Assembly: GCA_029262175.1 (NCBI GenBank)
Contig: JAJCZV010000062.1
Coordinates: 62,001-126,000, forward strand
Source: Gemmatimonadota bacterium
GTDB taxonomy: Bacteria; Gemmatimonadota; Gemmatimonadetes; Palauibacterales; Palauibacteraceae
Direction: 5' to 3'
Length of the DNA stretch: 64,000 nucleotides
The position numbers were made by a program, and so were the translations under genes. How positions within the stretch are numbered: the stretch's first letter is position 1; the number at the start of each line of letters is the position of its first letter. A model generated the notes under the pieces. The model was given only the letters and a program-made list of their open reading frames with translations, had not been told where the DNA came from and did no database searches. This document shows, in pieces, positions 26,717 to 37,832 of the stretch.

Positions 26717-27939
26717 GTGACGAACACGGGGAAGGCACGGTCAAATCGCGAGCCGATGGTGTCCTCGACGCTGCCTTCTGCGGCGCCCTCCGCGCCCCAT
26801 ATCGGGCAATTGACTTTACGAAATTATCGCAACTTCGAGCACCTCGTTTGCGAGTTCCCGGAGGCGGGAGTCGCGATTATCGGACCCAATGGGGCCGGTA
26901 AAACGAATCTGCTCGAAGCGATCTATTATCTCGAAGTTTTTCGGTCGTTTCGGGAAGCTCGGGACCGAGATTTGGTGCGTTTTGGCGAGGGTGTGTTTCG
27001 TCTGGAGGCAGAGGTAGCCGGATCGAGTACGGTCGCGTCGATCGCAGCCGCGTACGATCGGCAGCAGCGCATCAAGAAAGTCGTGATCGATGCCCAGGAA
27101 GTCGAGCGAGTGTCGAGCGGGATCGGTGCCCTGGGCGTGGCCGTATTCCGACTCGAGGATGCCGAGATCATACGGGGGGGGCCGACGAACAGGCGGCGGT
27201 TCTTGGACGTCACGTTGTCCGTCAACGATCCCGTCTACCTCGCGGCCCTGCAGCGGTATCGGTCGTTGCTGGCTCAGCGCAACGAAGCGCTCCGGCGCGG
27301 AGCGAGGAGCGAAGAGGTCGAGGCTTGGACCGAGGGGTTGATCGACGCGGGGGCGCAGGTGACAGCGAGTAGGGAAAACTGGGTTTGTGAAGGGGCGGAT
27401 CGTTATACGGCGCACTACGAGCGCATCTCGGGCGGGGACAAGGCGCACCTCGATTACGCGTCCTCGATTCGGTCCTCGGATCCGGAGCGGAACTCTGGAT
27501 CGGACGCGGATTCGGGCACGCAAGTGGTCCACTGGGCGGAACGATTTCGACGCGCGCTCGTTGCGACAGCAGAACGAGAGCGGCGACGCGGCGTCACTCT
27601 GGTCGGTCCCCATCGCGACGAAATCCGGTTTCCGGTCGACGCGGATGAGGGCGCACGAGACCTCCGTGGATATGGCTCGAGCGGCCAGCAGCGAACCGCA
27701 GCGCTCGCGCTGCGCCTGCTGGAAGCGGATCGGTTACGCGAACGGCTGGGCCGAGAACCCGTGTATTTGCTGGACGACGTGTTCGCGGAGCTCGATGAGG
27801 GTCGGTCGGAGCGGCTTTTGGCGCTGTTGGAGTCCGGCCGTGACGGTCAGGTGATCCTCACGGCGCCCAAGCCCAGCGACGTCACGTTGCGGGGTGGAGA
27901 TTTGGAGCGGTGGCGTATCTCGAATGGTGCGTTGATCAC

Positions 27940-27943
<4 letters not shown>
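26717..27943 (+). CDS. recF: DNA replication and repair protein RecF
   Basis: 408 residues from GTG 26717 (395 from ATG 26756; the conserved part begins near residue 29, so the shorter start is possible). SMC-like ATPase that helps load RecA at gaps. It begins with the family pattern IGQLTLRNYRNFEHL; Walker A GPNGAGKTN at 56-64; signature region DLRGYGSSGQQRTAALALRL; Walker B VYLLDDVFAELD. Family-typical LVGPHRDE is present. It overlaps the DUF721 gene by four bases (ATGA). The order recF-DUF721-gyrB is a widely conserved arrangement, although dnaA and dnaN are not next to it here. Confidence 0.93.
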
Positions 27944-30248
<2,305 letters not shown>

Positions 30249-30641
30249 GCGTCTGGCTGGGCGGGAGTCGGCCGATCGATAGGTCGGAGCCGGCGGGGCT
30301 GTATTCGCTTGCTGGCTGGCGCTGCGCACGATGTGCTACGACGCCCGTTCGCTCGACTGCCGCGGAGGTCCTGACCGTTGGTTAGCTGACGGTCGCTTCG
30401 CGAGGCTGGCGCAAGCGAATACAGCCCCGCCGACTCCTCCCGCAAGGACGGGCCGGCGACGCGCCCACTCTGCGCGTCCGAACCAACGCCGCACCTAGAA
30501 CCTCCCGCAGCGCCTGCGACCCGCGCGCATCACCTCCGGATCCCCGTCATGTCGGTCTATCCGTTGAGGGGGGGATGATACGCCCGGCGATCCTGAGTTC
30601 GAGAGAAGGCACCCCGCTTTCTCCGAGCAAAAGGAGGCTAG
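30249..30641. other. 393-base intergenic region with inverted-repeat element
   Basis: No convincing gene. It holds a 142-bp inverted-repeat element right after gyrB, then about 200 GC-rich bases that lead to the ribosome binding site (AAAGGAGG) of the next gene. I see no tRNA cloverleaf and no clear sigma-70 promoter. Confidence 0.7.
30291..30432. repeat. 22-bp perfect inverted repeat flanking 98 bases
   Basis: Left arm 30291-30312 and right arm 30411-30432 are exact reverse complements (arm begins CGGCGGGGCTGTATTCGC). Outside the arms, partial complementarity continues (GCGGGAGT against ACTCCTCCCGC, with a bulge). The 98-base interior contains a smaller hairpin, GACCGT ... ACGGTC, about 30372-30393. 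No poly-T follows, so a simple intrinsic terminator is unlikely; a MITE-like element or a structured RNA fits better. Confidence 0.85.
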
Positions 30642-31061
30642 ATGAGGCGATCACGGAGACGGAGGGCAGCGGTCGCGCTGTTCACGGCGTGTGTCTTCGG
30701 GGGTGGGTTGGCCCCGCCGCTGGACGGGCATGAAGGGCACGATGAGCTTGAACACACGACGCTGATGGCGTCGTCGACCGCCGCTGGTGCCGTCGCGCTG
30801 GCTGCCGCAACCGCGGCGTCCAGTGGGATTGGCTGTCCGCCGCAGGTCTCTTGCGGTTCGGGATGCGTGGCAAGCCTGGGCTCGGGATTCTGCGTGCGGC
30901 TCGCCAGAGGGGGCACCAAGAACTCGATCGGCCCTCGCTTGTCTATCGAGTGCAAGGCCTGCGATTGCATGTACGTCGCGCCCGGACCCAACGGACGCGT
31001 GTTGGTCCGCAAAGTCGAAATCGGGTGCGACATCAACTTCGATGGTCTGGAGCTGTACTGA
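30642..31061 (+). CDS. small secreted cysteine-rich protein
   Basis: 139 residues, no known family. A strong ribosome binding site (AAAGGAGG) precedes the ATG. An Arg-rich n-region and hydrophobic core (about 9-25) suggest a signal peptide; a second Ala-rich hydrophobic run lies at 42-60. The mature part carries eight cysteines (C65, C71, C75, C84, C104, C107, C109, C129), enough for four disulfides, and a motif KACDCMYV. It is followed 76 bases later by a beta-propeller lipoprotein, so both may act together outside the cytoplasm. It resembles in concept, but not clearly in sequence, the small secreted peptides paired with 6-bladed propellers in Bacteroidota. Confidence 0.72.
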   Translation: MRRSRRRRAAVALFTACVFGGGLAPPLDGHEGHDELEHTTLMASSTAAGAVALAAATAASSGIGCPPQVSCGSGCVASLGSGFCVRLARGGTKNSIGPRLSIECKACDCMYVAPGPNGRVLVRKVEIGCDINFDGLELY

Positions 31062-31137
31062 TCGAGCCGCAAAGGCTTCTTCTCAGCTAGCGAACGACAT
31101 CATTCCACCGAAGGGCCCAACCGATGAGGACGAATTG

Positions 31138-32238
31138 ATGCGGTCAGACAAGAGGGTTCCATGGATGGTGATGGGGTTCTCGGGGCTGGCGTTGTTGGCT
31201 TGCCAGACCCCGAGCACTCCGAAGCTGGCGACCGTCGATACCCGCGGCTACCGCGTGTACTCCGCTGGAGCTCTGATCGGAACGTACCCGCCGGCTCCAC
31301 TCGACCCGCAAGCCGATGCCGTGATCGAGAGCGCCTTCGGGTTGGCCGTCTCCGACTCGGCTGTGTTTGTTCTCGACGTGTTAGGTCACTCGGTCCACCA
31401 TCTCGACCTCGACGGGAATGTGATCGCAACGTTTGGGCGGGAAGGGCAGGGGCCCGGCGAGTTCTCATCACCCGTCTCCATCGAGGTGGATCGAGACGGG
31501 CACGTTTGGATCGCGGACCCCCAACTGAATCGGCTCTCGAAGTTTGGCGGGGATGGATCCGCGATCGCGGAGATTCCGACGCCGTACCCGGTCGTCAACT
31601 TCCTGCCTCTCCGGGACGACGCGGCGCTTATTCCCACGATGGAGGCTGCAACCCTCGTCGCGACCATAGACGAGTCTGGAGCTACCGATGCTTGGCGGCT
31701 TCCCGTGGAGATCGACGCGGACATTCTTGGGGGCGGTGTGTGGGATCGGCTCGGACTGGGGACGTTTCGGCTGGCCTGGCTCAACGCGGACACCGCGCTG
31801 CTATTTCAAGACAGGGGAGACGGCGAGTTTTCGACGTGGCGGCTAACGTTGGACGTGGAAGGAAAAAGCGTTGGGCGAGTGACAGCGCTACCGCTACCTG
31901 CCTGGCTACCTCAGCTCATCGAAGAGGCGACGGACGCCTTTCTCGAGTCCGTGGATCAGGAGTTCGCAGAGCAGCACATCGTGGTGCCGTTTCGCAGCGT
32001 ACGGGCGATCGACGGCACGATTTGGCTGTCTCCGAACGCCGGAGACCAGCTCATGCTCATGTCGGTGCCATCCGGGCCGGGGGACTCCGCATCGGTCGTC
32101 GTCCCGAGCGGCGGCGAAGCAGCGGACATGGTCGACGCGGCGGTCGTCGGGGACCGGCTGGTCGTGCTCACCACCATCAGCGTTCGAATCTACGAGCTCG
32201 ATCGCGTCGACTCGAATCGCTTCTCACGGCCGGATTGA
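31138..32238 (+). CDS. 6-bladed beta-propeller (NHL-like) lipoprotein
   Basis: 366 residues from ATG 31138, seven bases after GAGGA. Lipobox LLAC with Cys22. The body has NHL/6-bladed propeller repeats such as FGLAVSDSAVFVLDVLGHSV, then HHLDLDGNVIATFGREGQGPGEF and VDRDGHVWIADPQLNRLSKF. These proteins bind ligands or partner proteins and are anchored to a membrane facing the periplasm or outside. It overlaps the start of the next membrane protein gene by four bases (TTGA). Probable functional link with the cysteine-rich protein upstream. Confidence 0.82.
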   Translation: MRSDKRVPWMVMGFSGLALLACQTPSTPKLATVDTRGYRVYSAGALIGTYPPAPLDPQADAVIESAFGLAVSDSAVFVLDVLGHSVHHLDLDGNVIATFGREGQGPGEFSSPVSIEVDRDGHVWIADPQLNRLSKFGGDGSAIAEIPTPYPVVNFLPLRDDAALIPTMEAATLVATIDESGATDAWRLPVEIDADILGGGVWDRLGLGTFRLAWLNADTALLFQDRGDGEFSTWRLTLDVEGKSVGRVTALPLPAWLPQLIEEATDAFLESVDQEFAEQHIVVPFRSVRAIDGTIWLSPNAGDQLMLMSVPSGPGDSASVVVPSGGEAADMVDAAVVGDRLVVLTTISVRIYELDRVDSNRFSRPD

Positions 32239-32669
32239 TCCGTATGGCCTCTGGGCGCTCGAACCGTCATGGTATTCTCGCGTCGGTGTTCGGTTTGTTC
32301 GTCCTTGTCGTCCCCGGTGTGTTGGCGGCGTTCTTCGCGGTGTTCCACGATCTGCTGCCCGGAGCCTGGGGAGCCGTGAGAGCGGATGACTCGAGCGTCG
32401 CTACGGCGGTGCTGTGGCAGGCGGGGGGAGGGGTCGGGCTCGTCGTGCTGGCCTGGGGATTGTTCTCGTTTTGGCGCTGGGCTTGGGTTGCGTATCTCGG
32501 GTGGGCGGCGGTCACCATCTATGGGCTTTCACAAACCATGTTTGCAGGAGAGGCAGTGATCACGCTCGAAGGGTTTTCCATACTGGTTCCGCTTGGCCTC
32601 CCGTACCTATGGCTCAAACGGCGCGACTTCGGAATCGGAACGCGCGGGACCAGCAACAGCAAAGCATGA
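32235..32669 (+). CDS. small four-helix membrane protein
   Basis: 144 residues from the TTG in TTGA at 32235; ATG at 32244 is an alternative. Four hydrophobic segments (about 13-36, 52-72, 76-96, 112-130) separated by short polar loops make an integral inner-membrane protein. No family recognised. It overlaps the propeller stop upstream and the glpK start downstream (ATGA), so it is part of a continuous transcript from the propeller to glycerol kinase. It does not look like the glycerol facilitator, which has two NPA motifs and is larger. Confidence 0.72.
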   Translation: MIRMASGRSNRHGILASVFGLFVLVVPGVLAAFFAVFHDLLPGAWGAVRADDSSVATAVLWQAGGGVGLVVLAWGLFSFWRWAWVAYLGWAAVTIYGLSQTMFAGEAVITLEGFSILVPLGLPYLWLKRRDFGIGTRGTSNSKA

Positions 32670-34159
32670 ACGCGCCCGGCGAGGTCTTGGTGGCGCTCGA
32701 TCAAGGCACCACGTCGACTCGGGCCATCGCCTTCGACTACACCGGTCGCGTCGTTCACGTCGCCCAGCGAGAGCTCCCGCAGAGCTATCCCCAGCCGGGC
32801 TGGGTGGAACACGATGCGGTGCGGATCCGGGACGACGCGATCGCGGTCACCGGGGAGGTCGTGCGCCATGTCGGGGCGGCGGGCGGGAAGGTGACTGCGA
32901 TCGGCATCACCAATCAACGCGAAACCACCGTGCTTTGGGATCGTGCGACGGGGGTGCCGGTTTACCCAGCGATCGTTTGGCAGGACCGGCGTACGGCCGA
33001 GGTCTGCCGCGAGCTGGCGGAGGCGGGGCGAGAGCCGATGGTGCGGCAGCGGACCGGTCTCCTCTTGGATCCGTACTTTTCCGGCACCAAACTCGCCTGG
33101 ATCCTCGACCACGTCGAGGGGGCTCGTGCCGCTGCAGACTCGGGCGCGCTCGCGTTTGGAACGATCGACACTTGGCTCTGTTGGTGCCTTACCGGCGGCG
33201 CCGTACACGCCACGGACGCATCGAACGCTTCCCGGACGATGCTCTATGACATCTTCGTGGGTGAGTGGTCGCCGGAGTTGCTCGAGGTCTTGGGGGTTCC
33301 GGCCGCGGTGCTTCCGGAGGTGCGAGACTCTGCGGGCGACTTCGGCTCCACGGACGCCGCGCTCTTCGGAACCGCGATCCCGATTCGGGGCGTTGCCGGC
33401 GATCAGCAGTCCGCGACCTTCGGTCAGGCGGCGTTTCGTCCGGGCGACATGAAATGCACCTACGGGACGGGAGCGTTCGCCCTGCTGAACACGGGGGAGA
33501 CGCCGCTCGAGTCGACCCACCGTCTTCTGACCACGGTGGCTTGGCAGCTGGACGGGGTCCGCACGTACGCGCTCGAAGGCAGCATCTTCGTGGCCGGCGC
33601 AGCCGTCCAGTGGCTCCGAGACGGTCTCGGCATTATCGGCGAGGCCAGCGAGACGGAAACGCTCGCGGCTTCTGTGACGTCGACCGGAGGGACCTACCTC
33701 GTCCCGGCCTTTGTCGGCCTGGGCGCACCGCATTGGGATGCGGACGCGCGAGGGGCGCTCTTGGGGATGACGCGGGACACCGGGCCTGCCCAGATCGCGC
33801 GTGCAGCCCTCGAAGCGGTGGCGTTTCAGACCCGAGAACTGTTGGAGGCAATGGAAGCGGACGGCGCCCCACCTCCGACCGCCTTACGGGTGGACGGAGG
33901 ACTCACGAACAACGCATGGGCGATGCAGTTCTTGGCCGACATGCTCGACGTTCCCATCCACAGACCTGCCATCGCGGAAACGACGGCACTGGGAGCCGCC
34001 TTGTTGGCCGGCCTGGGGGCGGGCGTCTACGCGGATCTGGCTTCTGTAGGGTCGACGTGGCGACCAGACCGAGCCTGGCAGCCCGACATGTCCGACGAGA
34101 CGCGAGACGCGGCCTACGCGGGTTGGAAGATCGCCGTCGCCCGGGTGCTCTCGCACTGA
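32666..34159 (+). CDS. glpK: glycerol kinase
   Basis: 497 residues from ATG 32666, the expected length. Phosphorylates glycerol to glycerol 3-phosphate using ATP. FGGY-kinase motifs: DQGTTSTRAIAFD at 12-24, ITNQRETTVLWD, VWQDRRT, PYFSGTKLAWILD, GDQQSATFGQ, CTYGTGAFALLNTG and the C-terminal RVDGGLTNN ... QFLADML. Cytoplasmic. The four-base overlap with the upstream membrane-protein gene indicates translational coupling. No glpF, glpD or regulator is nearby. Confidence 0.96.
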   Translation: MNAPGEVLVALDQGTTSTRAIAFDYTGRVVHVAQRELPQSYPQPGWVEHDAVRIRDDAIAVTGEVVRHVGAAGGKVTAIGITNQRETTVLWDRATGVPVYPAIVWQDRRTAEVCRELAEAGREPMVRQRTGLLLDPYFSGTKLAWILDHVEGARAAADSGALAFGTIDTWLCWCLTGGAVHATDASNASRTMLYDIFVGEWSPELLEVLGVPAAVLPEVRDSAGDFGSTDAALFGTAIPIRGVAGDQQSATFGQAAFRPGDMKCTYGTGAFALLNTGETPLESTHRLLTTVAWQLDGVRTYALEGSIFVAGAAVQWLRDGLGIIGEASETETLAASVTSTGGTYLVPAFVGLGAPHWDADARGALLGMTRDTGPAQIARAALEAVAFQTRELLEAMEADGAPPPTALRVDGGLTNNAWAMQFLADMLDVPIHRPAIAETTALGAALLAGLGAGVYADLASVGSTWRPDRAWQPDMSDETRDAAYAGWKIAVARVLSH

Positions 34160-34204
34160 TATTCTCCACGGGATGCTGCCCAGAAGCGCTCAAACAGGAC
34201 GTTC

Positions 34205-35188
34205 ATGGAGACCAAGAGACCGACCGTTCCCGCTGCCGAGGAAATCCTCGGCGGCTACTTCCCGGTGCTGGATCACGGGTTCGTGGCGCTGGTGGATTAC
34301 ATGGGAACGGACCAGGACATCGAGGGCGCCGCACGCGTCAGCTACGGTCACGGGACCCGGAAGGTCAGCCAGACCCGCGGACTCATCCGCTATCTCCGTA
34401 GACACGCCCACACGACGCCGACCGAGATGGTCGAGTTCAAGTTTCACTGCTCGATGCCCATCTTTATCGCGCGACAGTGGATCCGTCATCGCACGGCCTC
34501 GGTCAACGAACTCAGTGCCCGCTATAGCCTCTTGCCGCTTCTGTTCTACGAGCCGCAGCCGGCCAGCTTTGCGTACCAAAGCAGCAGCAACAATCAGGGT
34601 CGCCAGGCCGAGCCCGCCCCCGCCGCCCTCTACACCAAGGCGGTCGAGCGCTGGGAACAGCTCCGCGAGGAGGCGGCGGAAACGTACGAGTGGCTGCTGG
34701 CGGAGGACGTGGCCCGAGAGATCGCGCGGATCGATCTGCCGCTGTCGACCTACACGCAGTGGTACTGGAAGATCGACCTGCACAACCTCCTGCACTTCCT
34801 CACGCTTCGAGTCGACTCCCACGCCCAATGGGAGATCCGCGAGTTCGGTCGCGTAATGGCTGGCATGCTACAGCGCGTAGCGCCGCTGACGTACGAAGCC
34901 TGGATCGACTACAACGTGTTGGGGACGCATCTGAGCTATGGGGAGCGGGCCGCCCTCAGCCGGCTACTACACAGCGACAACGGTGGTCTGTCCGTCCGCG
35001 AGGACGCAGTTCCGCTGACGGCGGACGATCTCGGCGAACTCGGGCTGTCCGGTCGCGAGACGTCGGAGTTGCTGGAGAAGCTGGGACAGCCCGAGCGGCC
35101 CGACTTCAGCCTCGATCTGTCGGTCATGAAGTCGGCCGAAGAGATGCGTGCTCGCATGACCGACGCCGTCCCGGTGTCCGCGAAGTAG
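34205..35188 (+). CDS. thyX: FAD-dependent thymidylate synthase
   Basis: 327 residues, longer than the typical 220-250 because of N- and C-terminal additions. Makes dTMP from dUMP using methylenetetrahydrofolate, FAD and NADPH. The ThyX signature RHRxxSxNxxSxRY is present as R94-H-R-T-A-S-V-N-E-L-S-A-R-Y; DLHNLLHFLTLR and an REIARIDLPLSTYTQWYW segment complete the active site. Starts 45 bases after glpK. It converges with the Nramp-like gene, only two bases between stops. Presence of ThyX suggests that no ThyA/DHFR couple is needed. Confidence 0.95.
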   Translation: METKRPTVPAAEEILGGYFPVLDHGFVALVDYMGTDQDIEGAARVSYGHGTRKVSQTRGLIRYLRRHAHTTPTEMVEFKFHCSMPIFIARQWIRHRTASVNELSARYSLLPLLFYEPQPASFAYQSSSNNQGRQAEPAPAALYTKAVERWEQLREEAAETYEWLLAEDVAREIARIDLPLSTYTQWYWKIDLHNLLHFLTLRVDSHAQWEIREFGRVMAGMLQRVAPLTYEAWIDYNVLGTHLSYGERAALSRLLHSDNGGLSVREDAVPLTADDLGELGLSGRETSELLEKLGQPERPDFSLDLSVMKSAEEMRARMTDAVPVSAK

Positions 35189-35190
35189 AT

Positions 35191-36918
35191 CTACTCCCTC
35201 GCTCGCTCGGTTCTTTCGCTCGACCGGAGGAGACGGAGCGCAAACCAAGACACCGACATGAGCCACAGGGCGTAAAGCGCGATCCTGATGGGGTGTGCGG
35301 TGAGCGTCTCCACGGCGGCGCGATCTACGCCCGCCAGGGACATCGCCGTCCTCGATAGCTGCTCGACGGTGAACCAGCCCCAAAGAATGGCCGCCCAGAT
35401 CATCCCCCATCGTTTCCACATCGGTGGCGCCAGTTCGGCCGGCAAACGCTTCACGTTCATCACACCGATGACGAGCGTAAACGCGAACATGCTGCTCATC
35501 GTGAACGGACCCGCGATCAACAAGAGGAAATCCGGTTGGAGGGCTGCGAGCGCTTCGCCACCAAACCACGAAGCCGCGATGATCCCCATGGACGCCAGGA
35601 CGAACGCGGTCAGAAAGACGAGAAACGTGCGCTTCTGCGTCCAAAACCGCGTGCGACGACCGTAGCGTTCGAAAAAGATGCTCCCCGTAATCCGGGTCAC
35701 CGTGTCGACGATCGCGAGTTGCGTCGAGAAGATCACGAATGCGCCGCCCAGGATAAACATGATTCGGAGCCCGAGCCCGCCGATCGCCTCGATCCTCTCA
35801 CCCTGCAGCGTGATCATCGCGGTGAGGTCCCCGGCGAGTTCAGGGTTGTCGGTCCCCAACGTCGCCGTGACGAGCATGCACGTGATAATGACGCTCAGGA
35901 TCGTCAGCACCACGAAGGTCAGGAACAACTCTCGTTCGGCCACCCGCATCCATCCCTTGAATCGGGACAGGGAGACTTCGTCGCGCGCGTCGAATACGAA
36001 TCCGGTCGCGCTGATCGCCTCGTTTTTCCCTCGGATCCCGGCGATGCGACCCTGGTGAATCGACATGCCGAACCCCTTGTCGCGAATCCAGAGCGACTGA
36101 GCCAGTAGCAGGGTGCCGCCGGTCCCCGCGTAGGCGACGGCCAGCAACAGCGTGGGGAACTGATCTCCCGTGAGCAGGGCGGCCGGCGCGGACCCGATGG
36201 ACACGGCTCCCTTCGCCAAATCGGCCACATCCGAGGGTACGATGCCGACGACCAGGAGCGTGATGCCCAAGAGCGGGAAGAAGCCGAGAACGAGTGCGAT
36301 TTCAAAGCGCTCGAGGGCATTGTAGACGATCTTGGACGCCGCGAGTCCAAACCAGATGCACGCGAGCAGGGCAAGCGCGATCGGCTGCCAGGGCAGGGCA
36401 GGGCCGTCCAAGGCGAGGACGATCTGAGCCAGAAACTCCGCCGACTGCGATGCCCAGCCGGGCCAAAAAAAGCTGGCGAGGGTCGCGACGAGAAAAAACC
36501 AGGGCCAGAAAGCTGCTCGATCGAGCCGAGCCATCCCGGCGAAGGTGGACTCACCCGTCGCCATCGTCCAGCGCTCGATCTCGCTGATCACGAGGAATTG
36601 GGTGATGACCCCGACCCAAAACAGCCACCAGATGCTGTAGCCGTTTACCGCGATGAGATTTGGCCAGAGGATAAACTCGCCGCTACCCAGGCCCATTCCC
36701 AGCGCGATGACCGATGGCCCGAGCACGTGTCGAAGCCTCGGAACGCGCGCAATCCTGGCCACGTGCTTGAAGGGGGGGCCGTGTCCCCGCACGGCGAACG
36801 CACCATGGTCTGGCGCGTCCTCTAAACTGGTCTCATCTACGGGCTGAAAAACGCCGCCCCGATACGCCCGACCTTCCTCGTCACTCGCGATGATCGAATC
36901 GGTCACCTGGCGAACCAT
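35191..36918 (-). CDS. Nramp-related membrane transporter with altered metal-site motifs
   Basis: 575 residues. About 11-12 membrane helices of the Nramp/LeuT fold after an 80-residue cytoplasmic N terminus. The first helix reads GPSVIALGMGLGSGEFILWP where canonical Nramp has the DPGN metal site, and the sixth has AYAGTGGTLLLAQSLWIRDK where MPH is expected. The two signature motifs for divalent manganese/iron binding are therefore missing. Related proteins are often annotated as Nramp-family divalent-metal transporters, but substrate is doubtful; Nramp-related proteins with other substrates (Mg2+, Al3+) are known. It lies 16 bases after the upstream lipoprotein gene, in the same direction. 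Confidence 0.8.
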   Translation of the reverse strand: MVRQVTDSIIASDEEGRAYRGGVFQPVDETSLEDAPDHGAFAVRGHGPPFKHVARIARVPRLRHVLGPSVIALGMGLGSGEFILWPNLIAVNGYSIWWLFWVGVITQFLVISEIERWTMATGESTFAGMARLDRAAFWPWFFLVATLASFFWPGWASQSAEFLAQIVLALDGPALPWQPIALALLACIWFGLAASKIVYNALERFEIALVLGFFPLLGITLLVVGIVPSDVADLAKGAVSIGSAPAALLTGDQFPTLLLAVAYAGTGGTLLLAQSLWIRDKGFGMSIHQGRIAGIRGKNEAISATGFVFDARDEVSLSRFKGWMRVAERELFLTFVVLTILSVIITCMLVTATLGTDNPELAGDLTAMITLQGERIEAIGGLGLRIMFILGGAFVIFSTQLAIVDTVTRITGSIFFERYGRRTRFWTQKRTFLVFLTAFVLASMGIIAASWFGGEALAALQPDFLLLIAGPFTMSSMFAFTLVIGVMNVKRLPAELAPPMWKRWGMIWAAILWGWFTVEQLSRTAMSLAGVDRAAVETLTAHPIRIALYALWLMSVSWFALRLLRSSERTERARE

Positions 36919-36934
36919 GGGTTCGTGACGGGTC

Positions 36935-37798
36935 TCACGGGGAGGGCGGATCGAATCGCCCGGTCGGAACCGTCGTGCTCATCACGACGTCATCGAAATA
37001 GATGAACCGGCCCCCGCCGTCGCGGACCCGATTCATGGGGAACCGAAGCGAACCGACTACCGTGGGATCTTCCCACCAGATGACGTCGCCGGGCTCAGTG
37101 TCGGTCCCGAGCAAGTATTGCCATGCGGCCATCCGGCCGGTTGTTGGATCCACAAAGCCCCAGTATTGATCCTCAGAGACGCCGAGGCCTTCGTCGAAGG
37201 TCAGGTGTATGACGGCGTAGCCGTTTCCATCCGAGAGGGTTCGTATGCCCTCGTAGGCGAGGTGGACACCGGGGTCCTCCCATTTGAACGGCATCAACGC
37301 CCAGTAGCTGTCGTTGATAAACACGCTGTAGCCACGACGAAGTGCCGCGTCGCGGTTCGCTCCGATCAGCTCGCGGTCGCCGATCCAGGCCCGTCCTGCG
37401 GGCACGGGCCCCAAGTCCGGGATCTCCCTCAGTTCGTTTACGTTGAAGAGCATCAGGTGCGTCGAATCCCGCTGTTCAAACTCGACCCGAACCCGGCCTT
37501 CGTACCGATCCCAGGCGTGCTGGCGGTCCGCGACCACCGCGCCTTCGCGCTCGACGAGCCAACGATAGGAGACATAGCGCGTTCGATCCCACGCCTCCTT
37601 GCCACCCAGGCTGTTCATCACCTGCTGGGCATAGAATCGGGCTGTATCGACCGGCGCCGCCGCACTCAACTCCGCCGCCACATCTACGGTTCGCTCCGAG
37701 GGTTCTCCCGGCGCGCAGGCAGCCCCGAAGCAGCCGATCAAGACCACAACTGCGACGCTCCGGCTTCGCGGCCGTGCATATCCGCGTAATTCCTGCAT
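36935..37798 (-). CDS. hypothetical lipoprotein
   Basis: 287 residues. Start ATG 37798 is chosen because AGGGAG lies four bases upstream; other in-frame ATGs at 37822 and 37840 lack one. Signal sequence with lipobox FGAAC. The mature protein is mainly beta (SYRWLVEREGAVVADRQHAW, RVRVEFEQRDSTHLMLF, GRMAAWQYLLGTDTEPGD), similar in feel to LolA/LppX-like or outer-membrane lipoprotein-sorting folds, but I cannot assign a family. It lies directly downstream of gyrA (34 bases) on the same strand. Confidence 0.7.
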   Translation of the reverse strand: MQELRGYARPRSRSVAVVVLIGCFGAACAPGEPSERTVDVAAELSAAAPVDTARFYAQQVMNSLGGKEAWDRTRYVSYRWLVEREGAVVADRQHAWDRYEGRVRVEFEQRDSTHLMLFNVNELREIPDLGPVPAGRAWIGDRELIGANRDAALRRGYSVFINDSYWALMPFKWEDPGVHLAYEGIRTLSDGNGYAVIHLTFDEGLGVSEDQYWGFVDPTTGRMAAWQYLLGTDTEPGDVIWWEDPTVVGSLRFPMNRVRDGGGRFIYFDDVVMSTTVPTGRFDPPSP

Positions 37799-37832
37799 CG
37801 CGCTCCCTGTTTCTGCTGTCATCAAACGCACG

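Noticed and set aside
30249..30641. tRNA or rRNA remnant in the gap after gyrB
   Set aside because: No cloverleaf with the T-loop GGTTCRA pattern in a plausible position; the structure is a simple long inverted repeat.
33265..34401. 378-codon plus-strand frame overlapping glpK and thyX
   Set aside because: Out of frame with both; Arg/Gly-rich, no family, while glpK and thyX have full motif sets.
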